64,000 nucleotides of DNA from Flammulina velutipes (taxonomy: Eukaryota; Basidiomycota; Agaricomycetes; Agaricales; Physalacriaceae): positions 558,001-622,000 of the forward strand of contig CM022377.1 in the NCBI GenBank assembly GCA_011800155.1. The letters run 5' to 3'. Position numbers and translations under genes: made by a program. The notes below the pieces were generated by a model. It did not search any database. It was not told the origin of the DNA and was given only the letters and a program-made list of their open reading frames with translations. Position 1 is the stretch's first letter; each line of letters opens with the position of its first letter. Positions 10,745 through 20,321 of the stretch are shown piece by piece.

Positions 10745-12558
10745 ATCACAGAAGCTGCGAAGTAACGAGATTTTCACGGAGAACACCGTCTCGGACTGCG
10801 AAGCGTCAGTAACCAGTCGGAAAAAAGGACGGCGAAACGAGACGCACCCGACTCGAGGGTTTTAGCGGTCGCCTGAGTATCCGTTACGGTGGTGGGATAG
10901 ATATATGAGTGCCGTTGGATTGGAGATAGCTTCCGCTGCATATCTTTGAACTTTTCGCGTAAATCTGATGAACGCAGCTGAATCAGCGTCTACTCGGGAG
11001 AAGATAGGACGTACATGTTACAACTTCCTTGACCTCGTTGGGCCTATTTCCGTAGCTGGGAAGAAACTTTTTGACGAGGACACCGCGTTTGAGCTTCCGT
11101 TTGAGGAGATCACATTTGTTCATGAAAAGGATAAGCTGCGACTTTTGCAGCAGTGGCGAGGAGCAGATGGACTGCCAGAGTATCGTCGAGTCCTCGAGAC
11201 GGTTAACGGAGGCGTCCTCTTCTAGTCTCTCATCGAAACAGGATACGGGGCAGAGGAAGATCACAGCATGTGTATTTTCGAAGAATGGAAGCCATGCCGC
11301 ACGCTGAATATGTGTATTAGGATTCTGTTTCAGTCAGAACCGGGAAAGAAACTTACCGTTGTCCTACAGCCGCCCACATCGTATATTCGCCACTCCCAAG
11401 CGCCGTCGACGCGGGGGGCATCAATGGGACCGTTCTTGAAACGAAGTCGGTATTCTTGTATACCCACCGTTCGGAGGCCTATAGATGAGGCGTCATCAGT
11501 AGAAGAATGATGGATAGACAATGAATACGGCACTTACGAGCGCGGACAATATCATCGTTCGTAACGACATAGTCCCTGGCCGCGATTCGGTCCAAGTCAT
11601 TCAGAAAGCTACGGGAGAAGTGTTAGGATGTCTCGCGGAGATATGAATCTTCATACAATCCAGTAGAGTCCGGAAGCTGGAGTCTGCGCCTCTCCAAAGC
11701 TGTCTGGACGGTCTTGTCAGCCCACAGAGCCTTCATTTCGTTCTTGAGGTTGGCGAGCTGCATGGTGGCCGAGTCAAAGGACCTGTGTTCGATGTCGTTG
11801 TCTACAATCTCGCCCCAGCATCGAACTGAAAATTCGGCGAGAGTGCGACGTCTGGGGCGAGCGGTGGGAGTGTCGAAGGGGGTTGCAGACATGGGAAGTG
11901 ACTGTTGAATGGGCTCTGTACCGGAGCCTAGCTGTCGTTTTAGCTCTGCCTCGATGCCACGAAGGGGAGCGAGCTTTATCATGAGAAGCTGGTGTCTGTC
12001 TGTAAATCGGAGGATGCCTGCGTCGTCGGTTAGAGTGTCGTCGACGCGAGTAGTATCAGAGTCGCTGTCTGTCTCGTCGTCGACGTCGCAGGGGACGTCG
12101 CCATTCATTTCTGCTTCGAGGACGCCGAGGATGGTGACGATCGACCGGACGACGTTGAGCTGGACGACGGACCTCCAGCCGGCGCGTTCTTTCTCCCAGG
12201 CGGCAGATTCGTAGCGCATGCGAAAGTCTATGGGTCAAATTCAGCAGCTGAACGGCGGGGAAAGGAATGAAAGTACTCTTTAGCGTCGTGGACTTGCCTG
12301 TCGGATCTGTGAGTGCACATTAAGCTGGATAACGAGCTACGCACCACTCTCTGCCTGTCCGAGTAGCAGCACCTTAACTATAGCTCGCTGTTTCTTTGCT
12401 ACGCTCCGCGCGCGCTTGATGTCTTCGTCGATGAGGTCGCTCACTCGCTGTGCGTCGGCCTCGCGCTTAATTCTTGCTGTCATCTGCGCCGGCGTCTCGT
12501 TCGGCGGCGGCTTCATGAGCTCGTTAAATGGATCGACGTCGGGAGGCGTGTACACCAT
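10745..12558 (-). CDS. divergent G-protein alpha subunit with altered switch II
   Basis: A heterotrimeric G-protein alpha subunit, acting in signalling at the plasma membrane. Motifs in order: P-loop GQAESGKSTTLKNF (usual GAGESGKST), assembled across an intron; helical-domain start MRYESAAWEKERAGW; switch I DDIVRARLRTVGIQE, which keeps the Mg-binding Thr; switch II DVGGCRTT; the guanine-specificity motif FMNKCDLL; the TCAT-like motif TTVTDTQATAKTL; and the C-terminus ENLVTSQLL. Oddities: Cys replaces the Gln of DVGGQ that activates water for GTP hydrolysis. An acidic insert (residues rich in D, S and T, around DVDDETDSDSD) enlarges the helical domain. There is no N-terminal MGxxxS myristoylation site and no CaaX-like Cys near the end. 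About seven introns are inferred. The stop is TGA at 10745-10747. Confidence 0.88.
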
Positions 12559-13234
12559 GGTAGCAAGTCAAGGAAGGGAATAGATGGCGACATGAATTCG
12601 TTGGTGATATACTCTTTGATGGTTTTGAGGTACCGAATCTGTCAGTTCATATTTGGAATTCGAAGCCGAACCGGCTCGTCTTGCTTCAATTCTTGTATTG
12701 CTTCTACATACCGCTTCGCTCCAAGGGCCACCTATTCATGAATTGCTCGCCTCATCATTCATTTATGACCCCAGGTGCCTGCCATTGCCTTCCCCCGCTG
12801 AAGCCATGTGTCTATTCTATTCACGGTGGTTATCACTGACCGTGTACGCCACAGATCACTTAGGTACGCGTCTAAGACTATAAAGGACCCTTGCGCCAAT
12901 CCTCCCTAACATTCATCCTGTTAAACTGTCTCCATTACCCGCCATGAATGTTGAGCGCCACAATTGCTGGATTTCGGCTATACGGGCCCTTGTAGGCCTC
13001 CGAAAGGGTTTGCAGCGGCACTTTTAATCAAAGTCATCAAAGCTGCCCTGCGCGTACAGCAAATCGCGCTCCCGATCGTGGCGCCTACAGACCCTGTGGC
13101 GCACTACTAGAGCAGGGCCAATTTGGGAACGTCATAGCGCAGCCGTCTGGATGAGGTGTGCATAGTTACGACGCTAGCCCGACTTGGTAACTCAGGTTAC
13201 AATGGCCGTCTCACTAGTCAGACTAATACTATAG
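12559..13234. other. intergenic between the G-alpha and ADH copy 2 genes
   Basis: I see no supported gene. The stretch after 12559 is the presumptive G-alpha promoter. The end abuts the inner end of the right ADH repeat arm. Confidence 0.45.
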
Positions 13235-15052
13235 TAAGAACGAGTAAACACGGTCCCGTGATAGGTGAGTCTGTCCGAATTACGCAGTATTTTACTACTA
13301 TTTATTCTCTTACTTCTCAAGGGAAATTACCACCTTCCCAACATGCTTCTGTGCGTTCAAATACTTGAACGCCTCCACCGTCTGCGAGAATGGGAAGACC
13401 TTATCAACAACAGGACGCGTTGTCTCCGGATGAGCGGAAATTAGGCGATTCATAGCCTTGAATCTGATCAAATTTCGTCAGTGATTCCTCACCCAGATAG
13501 AAATCAACACCCACTGAGCAACAGATCCAATCATTATTCCCCTCAGCGTCGCAGCCTTCATAATAACCTGATATGGCAACGTTGCTATATCTCCAAAATT
13601 GTCCTTCGCTCCTGCATTAGCCCTCACTCCAATAATATTGACCGTTCCACCCATTCTCACAGCCTGCACTGACTGTCCCAGTGTCACACCGCTAACCTCT
13701 AAAACATGGTCCACGCCACCGTTAGTGAGCTTGAGCACCTCCTTTTCCCATTCAGGTGTCTTGTTGTAGTTGATGAGATGTGTGGCACCGTGCTTCTTGG
13801 CGAGCGCCAGTTTGTCATCCGAAGACGACGTGACGATAACTGTGGCGCCAGATGCTACAGCGAACTGTAGGCCGAAACTGACATATAGATCAGCAAATAA
13901 ATATGATAGAACGGCTAGCTAGGACGCACAAGGAAACACCACCCGTCCCGAGAATAAGGACGGTATCCCCTGCCTTTACAGGCTTTGCTCCCGTCAACGC
14001 GTTGTAGGCTGTGACAGCAGCACATCTAGAAACAGAGATCCATGTTGAGCCTGAATACGGCGGTAATCGCTACTTACGGAAGAGTAGACGCCTCCTCATA
14101 AGAAAGGTGGGCGGGAATCGCCACTAGTGACTGTGTGTTTGTGCCGTCATGAACAAACTAAAGCGCTGATAGGTGAGAGTAACTCACCTCCGGCTTGAAG
14201 CTCTTATACTCCGTTAGAACCCCATGTGTCGCACCGCCCAACGCCGTGCTCATAATCGCAGGAGTCGTATCACCATCCAAATGCGCCGGAACAAAGTTTG
14301 CACTGACGCGGTCTCCAATCTTCCAAGAATCCTGGACGTCCTGTCCAACGGCGATGACTTCGCCAGCCATATCAGAGCCAGGTACAAGCTCGTCCACAAC
14401 ACTATGTAACCAATCATCAGCTTTGAATCTTGTGTGGCGCAGTGTCTCACTATCGAGGGTAATTTGGACTGGCTACCATAATATCGCGAAACTAGATACA
14501 TAGAACGATCAGAGAAAAACACAGAAATAAATGAATCCTGCAAAGACCTACCTGGAGGGAAACAGCATGTATCTTGACCAAGACTTCGCCATTCTTGGGT
14601 GGCGGGAGGGGAACGGTGCGCTGCTTGATATTATCAAACAATACCGGGCCGACCTAAAGCAGCCTATCTCAATGAGTACGGAAGATATCGAAACAAAGGT
14701 AAACACCTTGGAAAGGTAGTACTGAGTCGTAGAAGTGGGGATCGACATTATCTCTGATGTTCATTCCAACTGACACTGTTATAAATAGGTTATTTTTGGA
14801 TCTAGGAAGTATGATATTCACACGACCGATTCGTCATATGCTCTCTCGATGATTCGGGGTCGATAAATGTATTTCTATGGGATGGATTCACTTTGGTATC
14901 TTCCAAAACACTGACCTTTCTTGAGTTCGTAAGATGTACAAGTATAACTTCCAATTATGCTGCTGTATGTACCTTCTAAACATTGTGGCGTTTATTATCG
15001 ACGTGATAAGTAAGCCCAGAGCCTGGCTGACAGAGCAGTCTGGCGCTGACTA
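13235..15052 (-). repeat. right arm of the ADH inverted repeat
   Basis: This is the inverted counterpart of 5558-7408. The shared island taaacacggtcccgtgata just inside this arm mirrors the left arm at about 7378-7400. The outer end carries the same flank motifs as the left arm (aaacattgtggcgtttattatcgacgtg; tggcgctgacta). Gene and flank are both duplicated. Confidence 0.75.
13310..14748 (-). CDS. zinc-type ADH / quinone oxidoreductase-like MDR protein, copy 2
   Basis: Paralogue of the gene at 5899-7310, with the same intron layout. The start codon is at 14746-14748 (MSIPTSTTQYYLSK) and the stop TAA at 13310-13312 (GKVVISLEK). Motifs: KNGEVLVKIHAVSLQ, FRDIMVASPNYPR, LVPGSDMAGEVIAVGQDVQ, the Rossmann loop VLILGTGGVS, ATHLINYNKTPEW, and the full loop VRANAGAKDNFGD that is shortened in copy 1. 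One residue pair present in copy 1 (NGVGVDHV) is missing here (NGGVDHV). The frame is open in every exon, so both copies may be active. Cofactor NAD(P)H is inferred from the glycine motif. The substrate is unknown. Confidence 0.82.
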
Positions 15053-15596
15053 AGTAGCTCACCACACTCCGTCGGCTGTTCTGAGACGTGAACACCTTCA
15101 TGTAATTACGATAACCATCTTCCTGTGAGATGAGTGATCATCACCATCCATATATGACCTGAGAACTATCCCCGACCCTTCACCTAGGTATCGCGGTACC
15201 ATGCTGATAATCTAAAGAATTATGTAGTTGTCTATACCGATAAACTATTGTACACGGCGCGTCATTTTTGGAAAGGCCAGTCATCTGCATTCCTTGAAGC
15301 AATGCCAGGCTCTCTTCGTTCTAGTAGGAGAAAAGAACAGCCACTGAGCCACTGAGCATCTCGAGGTATTAGCCTTCCTAGTCGCATGTCATGCCGTATC
15401 CCCAACTCGAAGGTTGCCCCTCGCCTCATCTACGTCGATATCGATATCGACTCCATCAAGGTCGCTGCAGTGCCGTAGTATGTGACCTCGAGCAGCCCTC
15501 CCAATCATGCGCCTTCTTGTAACTGATGAGGCATATGGCGCCCACTTCTTCGCGAGGAGGTGCCTATCGTCAGAAGATGCTACTGAGAATTAGCAA
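15053..15596. other. intergenic beyond the ADH repeat arm
   Basis: I see no gene. There is a short repeated phrase (agccactgagccactgagc) near 15340 and no coding signal. Confidence 0.4.
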
Positions 15597-15624
15597 TCAG
15601 TAACAAAACGGAACTCGAATGGAA

Positions 15625-15720
15625 CAGTCAAGCATTGACATGAAAACACTGCGGGGTCCGAGGATAAGGACAATATCCCCTACCTTTACAGGCTTCGATC
15701 CCGTCGCCATAGGTCTTCGT
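15625..15720 (-). pseudogene. small scrap of the ADH nucleotide-binding exon
   Basis: The minus strand reads ATGSKPVKVGDIVLILGPRS. This matches the segment TGSRPVKAGDTVLILGTGGV of the full ADH copies, but with the glycine motif broken (GPRS for GTGGV). Only about 30 codons are recognisable, and the flanks do not continue the gene. It is a relic of a fourth copy. Confidence 0.65.
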
Positions 15721-15883
15721 ACAAAGAGTGAACCTGTAACAAGAGTCTCGTCTCGTCTCGGACGTTGATCACCATCCACAAGTGCAAGTTTGATCGTCTT
15801 GTAAAGGAAAGTGAACATTCAGAGCAACAAAAGCAACAACAGATACCCGTGCCTCACATGAACGCAATCACAACTCCCAAATC

Positions 15884-17802
15884 TTACAACACCATAAGCC
15901 TCCTGATCTCCTGTACAACCACCCGAGACTCATCCAGCTCCATCTTCATCGACAACAGCTGCGCCTCCAACATCTCCACCTTCGCTATGAGAGGACACCC
16001 TGTCGAGCACACCGTCTCATAATCCGGCATCACCACAACCACATCCCGACTATGAACACTCTCAGAATCCGATCTAACCTCCGGGACGTTTTTCAGCGCG
16101 GCAGAAACCTTCAACTTCTTTTCCAAGTCTATGAACTGGAGCGAGTGCGACTGAAATTCCAAAATCGCTTTGAAATCGCTATCTTCCGAGTCAGGTGAAC
16201 TGGCAGACGACGAGCTCGAAGAAGATCCTCCATTGACGACGCGAAGACGAGGTGCGGGAGGCGAGCCAAATTCGGAGTCCATCGGAGGAAGAATTTCGTC
16301 CAAGATGCTTTCTCCAGTACTAGAAGCGTTCTCTGAGCATGGACTCGAGGTGTCGGATCGCGAGTCGCTATTGCTCCCTCGGTGCACAGACTGGTGTTGA
16401 AGGGACGGAACAGCTTCTGTGGAGCGTTGGTCCGATAACAGATTGGACCAAACTAACTTACCCAGTCGATCATATGGTGAAGGTAATGGCGGGATTAGAC
16501 TGCCCGTGCGAATGGGTACGGGCGCAATCATAGGAGCATGTCGCGTCTCCAAATCGCAGTCCATCTCAAACAACTGCCTTACAACGTTAGCCCAGTTGTT
16601 GATGAACCAAACCAACATTGAAGGTCCGTTCGGTGGGCCAAAAACGCACGCCCCGAATTCCTGTCCTAAATCGTACACAATTCCTGGCCTAGTGTGCGTA
16701 ACTTGACTGAGAAAAGCGAGCACGTAGACAAACAATGATAGATTGGCGGAAGGAAGTAGACGGAGAATTGTTTGCACAACTTTTATGTCTGGTAACTCGA
16801 GAGAAAAGGGCACAAGGGCTTGACTGATGCCTTCAGGACTGACGATAGGATCTGGCAGAGAGGTAAGAAAAGTACGGAGAAGAGCATAGACGTCGGGTTC
16901 AGATTCATTGAAAAGCGATGTCGTGCAGCCAAAGTGAGGAGGGGTGTTGAACGTCGTGATCAGCGTTGTAAGTCTACTCATGGGCGGGCGGTCGGGCAGG
17001 GGAGGAATCTTGAGAGCTGAGAGACCAGAGAGCTTAGAAGAAAGCAAGATTGAGAAGCGAGTCATGCGTACATCGGTAGAGCTCTTCCACGCATGCATAA
17101 ACAACGATGGGAAGTTCGTGTTCAAGTCCGCCTAGGACCGCCATCGTCGAAGAGTACGCAGATACCTGGCGAAGGGGTGCTCCGAATACATCTATAGACA
17201 ATGTCAGAGAGCAGGTCGACAATGAAAGGATCAACTCAACAAATCATGTCCTCTACAGAATTTCTTCTCCTCGATCCACGTTCCTCTTTTTCCATGCATT
17301 CGCGTTCATGCAGCGCCACCAAGTCGTCCAAGTTTATAAGCGGCTGGATGACCCTAATGTCGGGACCGAGATAGTCAGCCAAGTTGTGCAAGAGGACAGC
17401 TGGGTCAGGCTTGACGAAGCGTTTCGGGCTCTGCCTGAGCTGGTCGCAGTATGATGTCGAGACAGATGCTGAGAAACGAGGAAAGTTGACCGAAGAAGGC
17501 GGGCGATACTGGTCGGGCGATAATGGCGTGGGCGATGCAACAATGGGCGGTCGACGAGGAAGCCTCGATGGTTGTTGTTCGCGGTTGGGTGACGGCGAGA
17601 TAGCTTTGGGAATCCTGGACTGAGTGACAGCCTTTGCAGCCATGTTGCTTGGAAGAGACGTAGACCGAGTGCGTGTCGTAGGTGGGCGCAGGAAACTGGG
17701 TGGGGCGTTGTTGGATGCGCTGGGGAGTCGTGCTCGTCGCGAGCGAGGCGTTATAGGCGTGTAAGGGTCTTGTGTTTCGTCGTCGTCGTTTTTGAATAGC
17801 AT
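15884..17802 (-). CDS. RhoGAP-domain protein, arginine finger not evident
   Basis: RhoGAP domains stimulate GTP hydrolysis by Rho/Rac/Cdc42 GTPases. The protein starts MLFKNDDDETQDPYTPITPR with a Ser/Pro/Arg-rich disordered N-terminus. After an intron it enters the domain at YVFGAPLRQVSAYSSTM...HELPIVVYACVEELYR. It continues in the next exon with MSRLTTLITTFNTPPHFG, SEPDVYALLRTFLTSLPDPI, LRLLPSANLSLFVYVLAFLS and LGQEFGACVFGPPN, all typical RhoGAP helices. The usual GLFR segment, whose Arg is the catalytic finger, should fall at the intron after ELYR. The best in-frame splice gives RSLKIPPLP instead. After the domain come a Ser-rich linker and a short coiled coil (LIAKVEMLEAQLLSMKMELD) to the stop at 15884. 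The first intron relies on a GTTGAG donor. Confidence 0.78.
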
Positions 17803-18138
17803 GGCAAAGAAATGAAAGGATAGATAGTATACGTCGTGATAGCAAGGAGCAAAGAGAGATGCGATTAGGTAACACTTGTGGGTCCTTGTAGACCACAACC
17901 TCCACAATCAGCCACGGCCCATGTCGGCTGCAACAGTCCCAATTTGGCCCAAACAAAATAATAATATAAGCATGCGCCACATTGCACCTGTGCACTAGAC
18001 ATTATATTTTTGTCCTTATGTACTATATTGCCAACTGGCAACTGAAACAAATGGTAATGATCAAGACGTACGATGTGGAGCCAGATTCCTGCATAAAGAG
18101 GCGTTTCCCGCACGTTTCTCAACTTGTAGCTCGCCATC
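17803..18138. other. intergenic, divergent promoters
   Basis: This separates the RhoGAP-like gene (-) from the KRE9-like gene (+). I see no coding sequence. Confidence 0.45.
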
Positions 18139-18644
18139 ATGTACCACCAGGCTCTACATGTCCCGAGTTTCGTCACTTTCTTCCTGTTACTCTCCTCCGC
18201 CCGGGCCCTCATAATAAACGAGCCCAAACCAGTCAATACATCCGCCATTACCACAGACGGACTAGCCGCTTTCACCTGGACCACGGAGCCTGGAGACCCG
18301 TCATTCATCGACCTCGTCATCCAAGGCGCATCCAGGGCGCATCCACCAATTTCACGATTGGCACGAACGTTTCAACGTCTAACACCCCTGGCTCATTGAC
18401 GAGAAGGCTGACAGAAATTCCCAGCGCCCAGTATGTCGGTCCCCTTCCCTAGGTTCGATTTCGCTGACATACTAGTAGGGGATATGAAGTCGTCGCGCTA
18501 GACCCATCTGACGATAGTGTTGTCTCCCGCTCCCCTGCCTTCGAGGTATTGGAGGAGGAGCCATCTGCGGCATATATCTCATCGGTATCAGTTTCGTGGC
18601 TAATGTGCACACTGTCCATTGTAGTTGCATGTCTAGTAAAATAA
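18139..18644 (+). pseudogene. KRE9/KNH1-like cell-surface protein, apparently frameshifted
   Basis: The N-terminus MYHQALHVPSFVTFFLLLSS plus ARA is a signal peptide. It is followed by LIINEPKPVN and AAFTWTTEPGDPSFIDLVIQ, the N-terminal domain typical of the basidiomycete family of Ser/Thr-rich, usually GPI-anchored wall proteins related to Kre9/Knh1. The frame then breaks at a direct repeat (ggcgcatccag / ggcgcatccac, about 18325-18345). Removing one 11 bp unit would restore GASTNFTIGTNVSTSNT, which is the expected continuation. After an intron (AQ|gtatgt...tag|G) the tail reads YEVVALDPSDDSVVSRSPAF. It ends in a hydrophobic C-terminus (VSWLMCTLSIVVACLV) of GPI or membrane type. The Ser/Thr spacer is much shorter than usual. 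As written, the first exon would end at 18399. Confidence 0.65.
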
Positions 18645-19015
18645 TGTAAGAGACTATGGCTGGTTTACCAGCATTAACCATTCAAGACGTACCATCCAAC
18701 GGCGATGATCGGACTGTGGCGCACATCCCTCGATAAGTGTCAGATCACGTTAGGCAGACCATTGAGACCAACGTCCTGCATGACACGCCCCCGCGTCCTC
18801 ATAGTCCGGCAGTTACTATTAGAGTAGGGCAGGCACCATAATGTCACGGCGAAAACGAAACGCCGAGTGCACGGTATGTGGAAGAACATCTTCCGAATGA
18901 ATGAGGTGAGCTGTATCAACACATCTATACACTCACGCATTAGAAGCACATACATAACCCCAAGAACATAAGTCTAAGTGTGCACGCAGCATCTAATCCC
19001 ATCTACAATCAACTT
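18645..19015. other. intergenic, nothing recognised
   Basis: Open frames here have no domain signal. The stretch lies between the 3' ends of the KRE9-like and EXPERA genes, which are convergent. Confidence 0.45.
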
Positions 19016-19874
19016 CTATTCCTTCTTGGGTGATATGTGATCTTGGCGTAGCGACGAGGTGATATCGCCACCCAATCTGCGCATGATCAAGCAAGATAGT
19101 ATACACCATACGCTGAAGAAAAGCGTTAGACGCGTACTCAAAGCAAGGGAGTGAACAGCATACACGTTTGGCCCGATCCAGTACGCGAGTACGTCCTGAA
19201 ACTTATTATGTCCGATCGCACACCAACCACAGAAGTATTCCTGGCTGAGGTAGAGTATCGTTTTGGCTAGAGTCATCGTGGCGGCGGTGTAGCCAAACAA
19301 TGGAGAGGCGTCAGAGTGGTAGACGTGCAGCAGCGTAAGGTAGGTTATCTTCGAAATGAAATGAGGATCGTTGCGCGTGGTTAGACGAACAAAAAAGAAC
19401 TCCGCACCGCTGACAGATTCTCAAGAAGATTCAGTATGGCTGAAAAGGAATGGTTACCGGAAAGTGAGAAGGCCACGATTCTCACGTAGGAAAAAAGAAG
19501 GACGCTTACCTGCTGCATTAGCAAAGCCATCACCATCTTCAAATGCTTTTACTCCGTAGACCTTGGAGGAAAATTGTAAGGCATACCTTCGCAAAGAATA
19601 CGCAGATTCAGACATACCTTGTCGATCTGGCCATAGAAATCGTACAATTTCCAAGCCCAGTGCAAATCCCCACCAACCATCGAACGCGGTCTAGAGAACG
19701 GCCAGTCAGCCATCCATCCATGCAGATCAGAAGGAGCCGACGCCAAAGCAAAAGCAGCAGGATCACGACGACAATAACACTCACCTCATAAGACAATACC
19801 CCGCGTCCCAAATCATCAACGGGGCGGTCAACACGAACCAAAAGCTGATCCAAACATAGACTTTGGGCGCCATT
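19016..19874 (-). CDS. EXPERA-domain (EBP/TMEM97-like) membrane protein
   Basis: This is a small multipass ER-type membrane protein of the fungal EXPERA group, related to emopamil-binding protein and TMEM97. Those relatives bind or isomerise sterols, but this protein's activity is not known. Exons on the minus strand read MAPKVYVWISFWFVLTAPLM then IWDAGYCLMR. After an intron come GGDLHWAWKLYDFYGQIDK, VYGVKAFEDGDGFANAAG, LLHVYHSDASPLFGYTAATM, TLAKTILYLSQEYFCGWCAI and GHNKFQDVLAYWIGPN. The lysine-rich end QDHISPKKE resembles an ER-retrieval tail. The WDxGYC start and the CGxCAIGHN block are family hallmarks. The stop is TAG at 19016-19018. Confidence 0.8.
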
Positions 19875-20321
19875 CCAAGACTGAGCGTGGGTGGGATGCG
19901 ATGGGAAATGGAAAACTGGCGCCTGGCGGTGTTTGAACCTACTTATCAAGAAAAAGAAATGCTCAGCCTTTTGAGGGGGCTTCGGCTTGAGTTTAAGTAA
20001 CAGGCGTTTACCGAGTTTACGTACCATGCTGTTATGATTCGGGAAAGGGAATACAATTGCAGTTTGCAGACGAAGCGAGGCCGCCTTTTCGCCTGCTACC
20101 TGGCAACACGAGACGTCGGTCCAATACTAGCCGGGAAAAGGTGTACGTGCGTTGAATCGAGAGCCTTGTCGCTGTCTTTAGCGGCTTTCAAATGAAGTGC
20201 CAGGACTGCAGCCGCCTTTCGGTTCTGAGATTGACAGGTGAGTGATGTGATCGAAAGCTGATCGGATCCACGGTCCGGGATCCGGACTTAATTTTTTGTG
20301 CGTTAGCTTTTGATCCTCTCC
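19875..20321. other. divergent promoter region, EXPERA gene / UTP14
   Basis: No coding sequence is supported. It holds the start regions of two divergent genes. Confidence 0.45.
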
